From the NCBI RefSeq assembly GCF_010730575.1, contig NZ_AP022614.1, positions 992,001-1,056,000 of the forward strand: a stretch of DNA of 64,000 nucleotides, read 5' to 3'. Position 1 is the first letter of the stretch. Each line of letters starts with the position of its first letter. Of this stretch, positions 39,326 to 49,045 are shown one piece after another. The translations under genes and the position numbers were made by a program. Origin of the DNA: Mycobacterium parmense. Its GTDB lineage: Bacteria > Actinomycetota > Actinomycetes > Mycobacteriales > Mycobacteriaceae. The notes under the pieces are model-generated. The model was not told the DNA's origin and did not search any database. It saw nothing but the letters and a program-made list of their open reading frames with translations.

Positions 39326-41980
39326 TTGTCAAACGTCGCAGATTTGTGCCCGCTCTGCCACAGGATTATGCGGTGGCGGTGGTGCGGGTGTCGGACGCGA
39401 CCCGGCCACAACGAGAACCACGTCCGCTATTACCTGACTGCTGTCGAAGGGCTCGCGCGCCCGCTCCACCGTGTCGGCACTGTGTGCAAAGCTGCGTTGT
39501 ATGAAAAGGGGGGCGACGTAGCAGTGGACAGTGGTGGACTCGGCAAGTCGGTCGAGGCGGAGGTCTGGGAGCTTTTCGACACGGACGCGAAGGTGGCGGA
39601 CGAGACCGTCTACCTCGTCGCCGCGGCCCTGCAGGGTGACGAGGAACTCGCAGAGCAGCTGGGTGGTGACGCATCGACACCGAAGCGCCCCGATGCGCGG
39701 TCGACCGATGGACCAGCCCCGCTACGCGCATTCCTCCGCTCGATCACGGTAGAGGGGTTCCGCGGCATCGGCCCCCGCGCGACGGTAGAGCTCAACCCGT
39801 ATTGCGGGATCACGGTCATTAGCGGCCGCAACGGATCGGGAAAGTCGAGCTTCGCTGAGGCGCTCGAATACGCCCTGACCGGACACAGCTATCGATGGCT
39901 GAGGAAGAAGGGCCAGCACTGGGAGGCGTCCTGGCGGAACCTGCATGCGGGAGACCCGGCGTCGGTGGAGGCCGACTTCGCGATGGAACCGGATGACGAA
40001 CGCAGTGGATCCGCTGCCGCCGTCGGCGTTGATTGGGCGGCGGGAGCCGAACTCGGCGACGCCCGACGCTGGGCGCAGATCAGAGGCCAGAGGCGGCAGG
40101 CGGTCGATGCCCTCGGCTGGGACCAGGCCCTGATCACGCATCGGCCGCTCATGTCCTATGACGAACTCGGCGGGCTCCTGGAGGACGGGCCGTCCAGCCT
40201 CTACGACGCGCTCAACCGTCTGCTCGGACTCGACGAGATCGCAGATGCCGACGGCCGTCTCAAGGAGGTCGAGAAGCAGCTCGGCATACCGCGAAAGACA
40301 GCTAACGACAACCGGATTCAGCTAGTACGGACCTTGGACGAGTCTACGGACCCTCGCGCAGCCGAGGTTAAGAAACTAATCGCCCGCAAGCCCTACAACC
40401 TCGATGCGGTCACGGCGACGACTCTCGGGACGGCGACCGACCGGGCCTCAACGATCGCGCGGCTACGGGCCATCGCCTCTCTTGAGGTGCCGGGCACAAC
40501 CAAGGCCGTCACGGCTGCAGCTGAGCTGCGCGCGGCGATCGACGCCCACGCGGCCAGCAGTGACTCCGCGGTGAAGGCGGTGGCCGCGCGAGCAGCGCTG
40601 CTACGCGAAGCACTGCACCTGCACAACGACATCGGCGACGGGCCATGCCCGGTCTGCGAGACCGGAACGCTCGACCCAGCGTGGCGCAGCGCGGCAGAAG
40701 AGCGATTGAAGGAGTCGGACGAGAGCACCGCCGAGCACCAAGCCGTAACGCAGCGGCTGGCTCGGGCGCGGGCGGCGGCCGAGGGCTTCTTCGGAACCGT
40801 GACGACGGTGTCCGCAGTCGAGGGCGTCGATCTAGCCTCCTTGTCCGCGTTCGACGAAGCGCTTGCACATGCGCGAACGGCGCCCGACAGCCTGTCCGAT
40901 CTGCCGGCCCACGTGGAAGCGGCCACCGCTGCGCTCGCCGAAGCCGCTGATGCGCTGCGTGCCGAATCAGATTCTCGCGCAGCAGAATTAGAAGATGCCT
41001 GGGCGCCTACAGCTCGTACGATCGCTGCGTGGGTGGATCTGGAGACCGCCGCTAGGAAGGACGACGATCGCCTCGATCGGGTGCAGACCGCGCTCAAATG
41101 GCTGCGCGTCAACGCCGAGACTCTGCGAGAGCGGCGCCTGACTCCGGTGGTCGATCAGGCCCGCGAGATCTGGGGCCGGATGAGGCACGAGAGCAACGTC
41201 GACCTCGGCGGTATCTCTCTCGAAGGCTCGGCTAACCGCCGCAAGGCAGTTGTGGAGGGCAGCGTCGACGGTGTGCCCGCCGGAGCGCTGTCCGTGATGA
41301 GTCAGGGCGAGCTGCATGCGCTCGCGTTGGCGCTGTTCATCCCGCGCGCGACGACTCCGGACAGTCCGTTCCGGTTCCTGGTACTCGACGACCCGATCCA
41401 AGCAATGGACCCGGCCAAGATCGGCGGGTTCCTCGATGTCTTAGTCGAAGTGGCGAAAACACGTCAGGTCATCGTGTTCTCCCATGACGACAGGCTGCCG
41501 GCGGCGATCCGTGCGCGCTCGATCCCCGCACAGCTGCTCGATGTCACGCGCGAGGAGGGGTCTGTGGTCGTAGTGAAGCCGAATGACTCTCCAGCGCACA
41601 GGTATATCGCCGACGCCACAGCGGTGATCTTGGACGACGACCTCGACGACATGATCAAGCGGAAGGCCGCACCGGGACTGTTCCGGATGGCGATCGAGGC
41701 GGCCGCGCACCAGCGTTTCTTCACCGACCGTGCACGGACGGGCGCCGTCTACCACGAGTCCGACGCGGCGTGGGAGGAGGCAAAGACCACCCAGCAGCGA
41801 GTAGCGCTGGCCGTCACCGGAGCCGCGTCGAACGACCTGTCTTCGTGGAAGAGCTGGCGAGCGCACCGGTTCCCGACTATGGCGATCTGCGCTTCCGGCG
41901 CCCACAACGGCGCCGCGCTCGACCGCGCGACGATCCGCGATCTCCGCGAGACGGTCCGCGACATCGTGGAAAACCGATGA
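39326..41980 (+). CDS. Rad50/SbcC-like ABC ATPase with zinc hook and N-terminal Cys cluster
   Basis: 884-aa protein. Residues 8-22 hold a possible zinc ribbon (CPLC...CGC: Cys8, 11, 20, 22). Walker A SGRNGSGKSS at about 166-175; two coiled-coil arms flank a CPVC zinc hook (Cys441, Cys444); ABC signature MSQGE at 658-662; Walker B LVLDDP with Asp688-689; H-loop FSHDD soon after. A C-terminal helical extension of about 130 residues follows the ATPase head. No nuclease domain is recognised. The TTG at 39326 keeps the Cys cluster; a GTG at 39524 with G-rich Shine-Dalgarno would drop it. Coupled by 4 bp to the next gene. Confidence 0.78.
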   Translation: MSNVADLCPLCHRIMRWRWCGCRTRPGHNENHVRYYLTAVEGLARPLHRVGTVCKAALYEKGGDVAVDSGGLGKSVEAEVWELFDTDAKVADETVYLVAAALQGDEELAEQLGGDASTPKRPDARSTDGPAPLRAFLRSITVEGFRGIGPRATVELNPYCGITVISGRNGSGKSSFAEALEYALTGHSYRWLRKKGQHWEASWRNLHAGDPASVEADFAMEPDDERSGSAAAVGVDWAAGAELGDARRWAQIRGQRRQAVDALGWDQALITHRPLMSYDELGGLLEDGPSSLYDALNRLLGLDEIADADGRLKEVEKQLGIPRKTANDNRIQLVRTLDESTDPRAAEVKKLIARKPYNLDAVTATTLGTATDRASTIARLRAIASLEVPGTTKAVTAAAELRAAIDAHAASSDSAVKAVAARAALLREALHLHNDIGDGPCPVCETGTLDPAWRSAAEERLKESDESTAEHQAVTQRLARARAAAEGFFGTVTTVSAVEGVDLASLSAFDEALAHARTAPDSLSDLPAHVEAATAALAEAADALRAESDSRAAELEDAWAPTARTIAAWVDLETAARKDDDRLDRVQTALKWLRVNAETLRERRLTPVVDQAREIWGRMRHESNVDLGGISLEGSANRRKAVVEGSVDGVPAGALSVMSQGELHALALALFIPRATTPDSPFRFLVLDDPIQAMDPAKIGGFLDVLVEVAKTRQVIVFSHDDRLPAAIRARSIPAQLLDVTREEGSVVVVKPNDSPAHRYIADATAVILDDDLDDMIKRKAAPGLFRMAIEAAAHQRFFTDRARTGAVYHESDAAWEEAKTTQQRVALAVTGAASNDLSSWKSWRAHRFPTMAICASGAHNGAALDRATIRDLRETVRDIVENR

Positions 41981-42351
41981 CCGGCGATGCGGAGGCACTG
42001 CTCGCGCGGGCCGACGCACTGCTCGCCGCGCCGGACCGCACCGCGGTCGGCCACTCCGCGCGCCTCGCGGCGTTCCTTGCGCGACAGGCGGTGGAGGATC
42101 TGATCGACGCCCGCTGCGTGATGCTGTGCGGAGTACCAGCGATTGCGGGGACTACGAGAGCCAAACTGGCTGTGCTGAAGTCGCTGGACACTACGAGGGC
42201 GGGCACGACGCTTATCGGCGCCTGGCATCACCTGACCGGTTTCTGCCACCAGCATGCGTACCAGCTGTCGCCGACGGTGGCGGAAGTGCGCGAGCAGTGC
42301 CTTGCAGTAGAGCGGGATTGCCTCGGGGAACCATCTGAACCGACGGGTTGA
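41977..42351 (+). CDS. small helical partner of the zinc-hook ATPase
   Basis: 124-aa all-helical protein, ATG overlapping the ATPase stop (ATGA). Its ARLAAFLARQAVEDLIDARC helix and a second helix pair near HHLTGFCHQHAYQLSP resemble HEPN-type helical bundles, but the RxxxxH ribonuclease motif is not clear. It could be an effector, an antitoxin-like brake or a structural subunit. The overlap makes a stoichiometric complex with the ATPase likely. Confidence 0.65.
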   Translation: MTGDAEALLARADALLAAPDRTAVGHSARLAAFLARQAVEDLIDARCVMLCGVPAIAGTTRAKLAVLKSLDTTRAGTTLIGAWHHLTGFCHQHAYQLSPTVAEVREQCLAVERDCLGEPSEPTG

Positions 42352-42638
42352 TCTGCCGCTCGCTTGACTAAGCCATGAATGCGGGGCGGGCGCGGGAAGC
42401 TGGCGTATTGCGTCAATCGCCAACATGCCGACATCGGCCGGCGATACGGTCTGCCTATGGCAGCGGCGTTCAAGCGTCCCAAGCGCACCACCCACCTCGG
42501 CTCCCGCCACCTGGACTGCTGCTCAACTACGTTTTTCGAGCAGACCGACGCAGCGACGTTGGTGGTCGAAGCGGCTTGACGAACATGCTGGAGAACGCTG
42601 CCGTCGGTGTCGACGGGCCGGCATGGTGTGCGCGGGGC

Positions 42639-44120
42639 ATGACCGATCGAGGTAGCCGTTACCCGTTGGCTGTGGAAGCCCCAGTACTGCGGATGGTCAA
42701 TGTATTGGTTCCGGGTGTGTCGACGCTGACCGACAGTGCGCGCCATTTCGCGCTGTATTGGGCTGTAGCCCAGAGATGCGGATCGGAAGAGTACGACGCT
42801 GCAACCTGCCGCGACCTGATACGCCGAAGCGAATCGGCTCTGGCGTGGGCGTCTTTGGTCGACCCCGAGACCGGAGGTCTCAATGGTCCTGCCACTATGC
42901 ACGGCGCAGACACTGTTCGGCGCTTGCTGTCCCAAGTTCCGGAGGACGAGCTGGGCGAGCATGTGGTGGCTACGTACTCACCTAGGTCCTTGGGATACTG
43001 GTCTCAATACGCTGGGCCCGCGACAACTTTGGGCATTGCGACTGTCGATAAAAACTCGCTGCGACCGGGACGGCGAGCCTGCCCAGCGCAGGTGCAGGAA
43101 ATGTTCTCGCCACTTCTGGATATCGCGGCTCACCGAGCAGTCGAGCAGGCAGAGATCGGTGACTTCATCTCCCTCGCGAACCCCGGGCTTGGGGGACCCG
43201 ATATCGAGCCACTACGTGGGCTGATCACCGCTACCCCAGATTCAGTCGACACTAGCCGCTGGAGCGGCGACGACCTTACCCGCCGCTCCACGCTGCGAAT
43301 TCTGGCGAGGGCAGTGCAGCTCGTTCCCGCCCAAACTGACTGGCGCGCAATCTTTTCTGCCGCCATTGCGTTTGGCCCGCTCCTTGATATCGATCCGATA
43401 TACCAGCAGGAAGGCGCTCGGGCTCAAGCATGGCGCGGCGTTCTTCTGCGGCACCGTTTGGTCGGTGCGTGGCGGACACTGTGGGCGGCGCTAGTGAGTC
43501 ACGTGCTCAACTCCGGCGAGCCGTTGAATCGTGCGCAACTGCACGAGTGGATTCGCTCTCACGTTCCAGCGGTGACGATGGCGCAGTTTCGCGACGATCT
43601 GCCCGCGACCCTAGACGCCAACGGGCATCTGTTGCCCGCCGAAGACGATGTGGAGGGCCAGGGCCGGGAGTCGATCGAATCAGCACTGGCCGTGCTCCTT
43701 TTGAGTTCGCAGCGCGTCGAGGAACTTGGCGGCACGGCGCTAGATGCCTTCCGGGGCGGCTCCACCGCACCGCGGCGAGTTTTTCTGGATCCGTACTGGG
43801 TCGGGGCGCGTGCCGGTGAATATGCCGCCCAGTGGATAGGAGATTTCGCTGCGGCGGTCGTCGACGACATGCTCGCCCAGTCCCATCGGGTCGCGCTGCG
43901 CAAACTCGAGGTCAAAGCTGATGGCAGCGTGGTGATGCCTTCCAAACTGTATGAGCGAGAGGGCCGTTACTTCGCCGAGAGCGCTGAGGGCGCGTACAAC
44001 ATCGGCTACCGGGCTGAAACCGTGGGCTCGATCACCATACAGCTCGGCCTTATCAACCGCGGCCACGAAGGGCTCGATGTGACGGGCATAGGCAGTCAGC
44101 TGCTGGAGTTGCCGGCGTGA
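42639..44120 (+). CDS. unknown protein coupled to a PLD-family nuclease
   Basis: 493-aa soluble protein with an N-terminal stretch VLVPGVSTLTDSARHFALYWAV that looks like a family signature (start of a domain that I have seen beside helicase and nuclease defence genes), followed by a largely helical body. No nucleotide-binding, nuclease or membrane motif is evident. The ATG at 42639 is chosen; ATG 42585 adds 18 residues; neither has a good Shine-Dalgarno. The GTG of the PLD gene overlaps its stop, so the two are a functional unit. The 287 bp before it are non-coding. Confidence 0.65.
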   Translation: MTDRGSRYPLAVEAPVLRMVNVLVPGVSTLTDSARHFALYWAVAQRCGSEEYDAATCRDLIRRSESALAWASLVDPETGGLNGPATMHGADTVRRLLSQVPEDELGEHVVATYSPRSLGYWSQYAGPATTLGIATVDKNSLRPGRRACPAQVQEMFSPLLDIAAHRAVEQAEIGDFISLANPGLGGPDIEPLRGLITATPDSVDTSRWSGDDLTRRSTLRILARAVQLVPAQTDWRAIFSAAIAFGPLLDIDPIYQQEGARAQAWRGVLLRHRLVGAWRTLWAALVSHVLNSGEPLNRAQLHEWIRSHVPAVTMAQFRDDLPATLDANGHLLPAEDDVEGQGRESIESALAVLLLSSQRVEELGGTALDAFRGGSTAPRRVFLDPYWVGARAGEYAAQWIGDFAAAVVDDMLAQSHRVALRKLEVKADGSVVMPSKLYEREGRYFAESAEGAYNIGYRAETVGSITIQLGLINRGHEGLDVTGIGSQLLELPA

Positions 44121-46876
44121 CGCGAGCACGATTGGAGCTGCACTCTCCGCTGTCGCTGCTGAAGCTGTGGCAGCGCCGACCCGATAATGCAGGCCTCTAT
44201 GAATTGCTTGTCATCGGATACACGTTCGACTTGGCGTTCATTGAACAGCGGGTCGTGGGCGTGGCCCGCGGACTCGGGGCAAGGGTCACCCTGTTGGGTG
44301 ATGCCCAGCAAGGCATCCATGATCCCGTCGACATCCGCCAAGCCGGGCGGGCCTACCAGCACGGCCATGTGGTATGTCGAGGCGCATTCCATCCCAAACT
44401 GGCTCTGCTGGTAGGCGAAACAGATGTCTGGGCAGCAATTGGTTCCGGCAATCCAACGTGTGCCGGCTGGGCGTTCAACGACGAGCTGTGGATTGTCATT
44501 CGCTCTCAACGCGACACGGGACCGCAAGCAATGGTCCAGCTCGGTGCCTGGCTGGCAGGAATTGCGCAGCACGCGTCCATCGCGATGCCGTCGTGGATCT
44601 CGGCGACTCTGATTCAGATCGCCGACATGGTGACGCCCCAGACCGTGGACGATTCCGAGTCAGATCTGCAACTTCTCGGGAACATTGCTGAGTCGCTAAT
44701 GGGTCAATTGCCAACGGGGCCGGTGGCATCGCTGCGGTTGAGTGCCCCGTTCTTTGATCCGGACGGAGCCGCGGTGCGCGCACTCGTGGGCCGTATGCAG
44801 CCGGCCGAACTCACCATTGCGATGCAACCCACACTGGGTAGCTACAACGGCGAAACCCTCACCGCCGCAGTCGAGGCTGTCGAAGCAGCGGAATTTCGGC
44901 ACCTCAGCGAGGAGGGCAACCGCATCAGCCACGGCAAATTAGTCGAATGGACTGACGGCGTCACAACGAAGGCGATGATTGGCAGCCCAAATTTGAGCCG
45001 TGCCGCCTTGCTCAAATCCGCCAGTGCCGGCGGCAACTGTGAGCTCGCGGTTATCTACCCCGTTGCGGAGTCACTCTTGCCGGACGGCGCGCGTGTTCCG
45101 CACGACGACGTGCGGTCCACCAGCACCCTCCCGGCCGTTGTCGAAGGCCGTTCGGCGGCGGCGGTCACGGTCCTGGGGGCACGCAGAACCGAAAGCACGG
45201 TCGTAGTGGAACTTGTCGCTTCAGTGGCGGTGACGGTGGCCATCGAAATGTCCTCGTCGGCAGCGCCGGGCGAATGGCGGAAGCGACACCAGATCGATAT
45301 CACCGAAGCCCGTACAGTCATCGAAACCAGTTTTCTCGCGCCTGAAGCGGCCGGAACCGCCGTGCGTGCGATCGCGCAGTTCGCCGACAGCCGGTACGTC
45401 AGCCAGGTTGTATTTCTGACCGACACAGCCAAATGCCTTTCTAGAGTTGGGAAATCATCGGTCCCACGGCTTACCCGCGACTACGGGGACATCTTCACCG
45501 ACCCCGAACTGCTGGCCCGATTCGAATACGATCTGCTCAACCTGCTACGCGCCAACGCTGTTCACAGAGTTGCACAACCGACGTCCGGAGCGGCGCCAGT
45601 GGCCCCCGGAATTGACGACGATGACCGCTGGGGAGCCTGGTTGAACACCGTCGAAACCGTCCTTGGACCATCCTTGGCGGGTGGGCTTTTCCCGACAGCG
45701 ACCGTCGTCGGCGCGACGGTAAGCGCCAACATGTGGTCGATTGATAGCGACGACCCAATAGCTGCGAGTCCAGAAGATGATGAAGTCATCGACGCCGACG
45801 CCGCCGAGGATTCCGTGCGTCGAGAACCCCCCGACATTCCAGCGGAGCAGCGGCAACGTTATCGACAATGGGCAAAGCGTCTCCGGCGAGGGGTCACCCA
45901 GGACCCACCGCCAAGCGTCGACCTCCGGATGCTGGTCACGCAGCTACACCTCGACTTGCTTGCCGCGGGTGTCTGGGAGGACGACAACGACTGGCTGGAC
46001 TGTCTCGCCGAAGTTCTCGTCAAGACACCGCCTGCCGGAGATGAGATTCCTGAGCGCGGCGAACCGTATCTCGGAGCGCTCATAGCGGTCGGCTTGGCCC
46101 TCATGTCGGGCGAAGCAACTCTGTCCGGCGGCCGGCCGAGCGACACCGTATTCCAGCGAACGTGGGACCAGGTAAGCCTGTGGGCAGCGATGGCCAACCC
46201 GGATTTGATCGACCACTACCTGTATCAGACCACGCAGGCGTACAGCCGGGTCGCGGACCGCGAGCAGGTCGATGCCATCATCGCCCTGGCCCAAGCGGTT
46301 ATGGAGGATCCAAACGCACGTATTCGCGCGGCGTTCGAAGAAGCAGGGATCGACCCAGTCTTTGTCGACGGCGCCTGGGTAGCTGAATGCGGCTCGGCGC
46401 AACCGCGAGCACTGGCTGTTCGCCTCGCCACGCTCATCGGAGAGCACAGCAATAAATTCGCCGTGTTGGCACGCGGCGAGCGTGGCTGTTGCGTTCTGTT
46501 GTACTGCGGATCAACTTTGGCGGTCGCAGAGTCAACAAGTCAAATATGGAGGGTGTGCCACAAGACGCTCCCGTTTTGCTACCCCGGCATCGATGTTCGC
46601 GGAAGGGCTGCCCCCAGGCAAGACTTTCCCACGCCGACCGGGAACTGCGCTGCCGGACCAGGTAGCTGCACTCGCCGAAGAGATCGGGCTCAACGCCGCG
46701 CACCTGACCGCCGCATTGAGGTCACGCGCTCGCCAGTAGACGGTGCGGGCCACCGCCCTAGGTTGCCCCTCTTCGCTTGGCAAAGCCCATTCTGGAATCG
46801 TACGTGTGGAGGTATGGAGAATTCGCGCTCGGGATGGCGGGCGTTTTCGAGAACGCATATGAGCGACGATAATTAG
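44117..46876 (+). CDS. phospholipase D-family (HKD) nuclease-like protein, C-terminus possibly frameshifted
   Basis: 919-aa open frame. Two HKD half-sites: FHPKLALLVGE...GSGNPT (His92, Lys94, Asn112) and SHGKLVEW...IGSPNLS (His272, Lys274), which together form one PLD active site, as in BfiI-type and defence-associated PLD nucleases. Residues about 330-470 look beta-rich; from about 560 on is a helical C-terminal domain. After about 46600 the reading loses coding character, while the +1 frame gives TALPDQVAALAEEIGLNAAHL and stops at 46739, suggesting a frameshift near the C5 run at 46611. Confidence 0.74.
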   Translation: MTRARLELHSPLSLLKLWQRRPDNAGLYELLVIGYTFDLAFIEQRVVGVARGLGARVTLLGDAQQGIHDPVDIRQAGRAYQHGHVVCRGAFHPKLALLVGETDVWAAIGSGNPTCAGWAFNDELWIVIRSQRDTGPQAMVQLGAWLAGIAQHASIAMPSWISATLIQIADMVTPQTVDDSESDLQLLGNIAESLMGQLPTGPVASLRLSAPFFDPDGAAVRALVGRMQPAELTIAMQPTLGSYNGETLTAAVEAVEAAEFRHLSEEGNRISHGKLVEWTDGVTTKAMIGSPNLSRAALLKSASAGGNCELAVIYPVAESLLPDGARVPHDDVRSTSTLPAVVEGRSAAAVTVLGARRTESTVVVELVASVAVTVAIEMSSSAAPGEWRKRHQIDITEARTVIETSFLAPEAAGTAVRAIAQFADSRYVSQVVFLTDTAKCLSRVGKSSVPRLTRDYGDIFTDPELLARFEYDLLNLLRANAVHRVAQPTSGAAPVAPGIDDDDRWGAWLNTVETVLGPSLAGGLFPTATVVGATVSANMWSIDSDDPIAASPEDDEVIDADAAEDSVRREPPDIPAEQRQRYRQWAKRLRRGVTQDPPPSVDLRMLVTQLHLDLLAAGVWEDDNDWLDCLAEVLVKTPPAGDEIPERGEPYLGALIAVGLALMSGEATLSGGRPSDTVFQRTWDQVSLWAAMANPDLIDHYLYQTTQAYSRVADREQVDAIIALAQAVMEDPNARIRAAFEEAGIDPVFVDGAWVAECGSAQPRALAVRLATLIGEHSNKFAVLARGERGCCVLLYCGSTLAVAESTSQIWRVCHKTLPFCYPGIDVRGRAAPRQDFPTPTGNCAAGPGSCTRRRDRAQRRAPDRRIEVTRSPVDGAGHRPRLPLFAWQSPFWNRTCGGMENSRSGWRAFSRTHMSDDN

Positions 46877-47057
46877 TTGAAGCGCATGGTCGGCGTGGAC
46901 TTATCTGCTGAGCTCAAGGACGCGCACCGCCCAGGTAGGTCGACTGGGTTCGAGCAAAGCGGATAAGGAGTCACGCACTTGTCTTCCAAGTCTATAGAAG
47001 AGTGCACGCACGTGTAGCACGACTGTTCAGCTAATTTCGGGTCGCCGTAGTTCAGAG

Positions 47058-47810
47058 CTATTTCCGCACTGGATTCGTGGCGAGCTTCCTGAATGGCTCT
47101 CCACGCCAGTTTTCTACGATTGGAGTCGCGCTCAGTGCAACCAGCGGACCTGCGTAGTCACTTCCGAAACCAATGACTGTACCGTGCAGTGTCCCTGTTT
47201 TGGTCCATTGATTTGGCACGGCGACCTTATCGCCGATGCTTAGGGGTGCGCCGATATAGGCGTACGCGCAGCCGATGTCATTGTTGCGGAACTGGATGCG
47301 GATCAGCTGATGGCCGGAGTCGTCGACCATTCGCACGACCGGCACGCACATCGTCTCGCCGCATATTTCGCAGCACTGTGGCGGCCGCGCTGGTTCGTTT
47401 CTTAATATTGTGCGGTTTGTTTCCATAGTGATGCCTACGGAGGCGAGGTCGTTGGGGCCATCGCCGAAGCAGCCGTGGGCTCGCACGCGGTCAATGTGTT
47501 TACAGTTGGTGTGGCCGCTGAATTTGAAGGCCGGGCATGTGCATCTCAGTTTCTTCCCCATAACGTCTTCGAACATTACGTCGTAGGTGTCGACGTCGCC
47601 GTGGACGGTGAATTGCGCCCAAAACTGTGGACACCGGGGCGTTGTGGACGAGGGGTCGCCGAATTGCCACGCGAAGTCGCCTCGCTGCATTGGCTCGGAC
47701 GGCGGATCAGATGGTTTGTGGAGGCTAGCGTTATTCCGTGGCGTAGGGGATCGGCGGCCGCGCTGCCACTCATCCCATTCCGATTCCGTGCGAGGCTGCC
47801 AGGCGTTCAT
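47058..47810 (-). CDS. SWIM zinc-finger protein
   Basis: 250-aa protein with a SWIM motif CTCPAFKFSGHTNCKH (CxC...CxH) at about residues 89-104, a domain that binds DNA or protein partners. A second potential metal site is CCEICGETMC (about 148-157). SWIM domains usually accompany SNF2 helicases, MuDR transposases or RecA-like proteins; none is fused or adjacent here. The C-terminal about 90 residues could be an SH3-like or beta-barrel module. ATG at 47810. The 181 bp to its left are empty. Confidence 0.68.
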   Translation of the reverse strand: MNAWQPRTESEWDEWQRGRRSPTPRNNASLHKPSDPPSEPMQRGDFAWQFGDPSSTTPRCPQFWAQFTVHGDVDTYDVMFEDVMGKKLRCTCPAFKFSGHTNCKHIDRVRAHGCFGDGPNDLASVGITMETNRTILRNEPARPPQCCEICGETMCVPVVRMVDDSGHQLIRIQFRNNDIGCAYAYIGAPLSIGDKVAVPNQWTKTGTLHGTVIGFGSDYAGPLVALSATPIVENWRGEPFRKLATNPVRK

Positions 47811-48319
47811 TTGTCGACGCTAAGTCCGGCGCCCTGAGCTCGCGGAGAGCGTCAGGTCGCCAACACCAGAGCCAGAAGCCACCTGGGAGCAATCATCGAG
47901 CATGTCGGAGGGTGTGTCTACGTGCATCTGTTTTGCTCCGATGCGGTCGGCACCGATGTGCGAGCACTGCACTCCATCTCCGCCCGCTGGTAGTAGTTTC
48001 AATGGGCCGTTATAACGGTGACTTTGACGGCGTTGCCATGCTGATCCCTCAGCGAAGCCTCCTGCAGACATTGACAGACGGCGCAGCATGTCGGCTATTT
48101 AACGCCTGCCACGTCGCTATCGCGGCACATTTGCCAAGAAACCCGCGACGCGATCTCTTCGAGGCAGACGCGCCGATCGTGAAGCGGGCTTCCTGAAGTG
48201 CAGAGCCGGTCCCATCACACGAACAGGATGCCGAAACCCTGCGGCAAATCACCCGTAAACCATAGAATCGGAGCCCGTCGAGACGAGTCGAGACTTCGTC
48301 GCGCTGGGAGGTCAGCACA
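47811..48319. other. non-coding spacer before the HerA-like gene
   Basis: About 510 bp upstream of both the SWIM gene (minus) and the HerA-like gene (plus). Short open frames have no ribosome binding site or recognisable family. Divergent promoters are expected here, but none is clear enough to place. Confidence 0.4.
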
Positions 48320-49045
48320 GTGTCAGAGGAACAGGGCGAGGACCTTACCCCTCCAACGGCGACCGAAACGAACGAGGGACATGATATTCAGGCGGTCGGC
48401 CAGGTAGTCGGCACAGAGGACGCGACACCGCTGACCTTCCACGTCGCGATCTACCCGGAGGCATACCTGCAGCTCGACGATGTCATCGCAACGGTGCGCG
48501 AGGTGCCGCAACGCGGCCAGGTGATGACGTCAGGCATCGTCACGCAGGTGCGCTCGCGGCACGAAGGCGCCAGTTTCAGCAGCGACGTTTTCCTCATTTC
48601 CGACGGTGTGCTGCCGGCCAGGGTGCAGGAGATCGCTGAGGTGACCACCACGCGGGTCGTGCCCGAGCTCTACGTTCCGCCCCGACCGGGTTCCCTCGTG
48701 CGTCGCGCCACGGGAAACGAGCGGTTCCAAGCACTCTATTTCGATCAGATGGAGCGGCGTATTCCGGTCGGCACCGGCAGGGACGGCGAGATCGTTTACG
48801 TCGACCTAGATTTCATCGACGGCACGCGCGGTGCGCACGTGTCGATCAGCGGAGTCTCCGGCGTCGCCACTAAAACGTCGTTCGCGCTATTCCTGTTGCA
48901 TTCGATCTTCACCAGCGGCGTGCTGCCCAACGTGCACAACTCGACTCGAATGCCAGCGGGTCATAACGGCACCGATATCGTTGTGAACTACCCTGTTCAC
49001 CGGGGTTTCGCCGGCGTGCGGTGCGGTTGGTGGACACCACGATGA
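48320..49045 (+). pseudogene. HerA-like ATPase, truncated by IS remnant
   Basis: The GTG at 48320 has GGGAGG 8 bp upstream, so the 5' end is intact. Encoded: an N-terminal HAS-barrel-like domain, a beta-rich segment, and the Walker A region VSISGVSGVATKTSFALFLL (about residues 173-192). Similarity ends near codon 205 (SGVLPNVHN); Walker B, sensor and arginine-finger regions are missing, and the frame runs into IS3 sequence before stopping at 49045. Intact HerA-like translocases act with nucleases in repair or defence. Almost certainly non-functional. Confidence 0.75.

Noticed and set aside
42639..46876. DISARM system
   Set aside because: A PLD protein is present, but no DUF1998 helicase pair and no DNA methyltransferase are found nearby.
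47912..48196. 94-codon plus-strand frame upstream of the HerA gene
   Set aside because: No ribosome binding site, biased composition, no homology recognised; treated as spacer.
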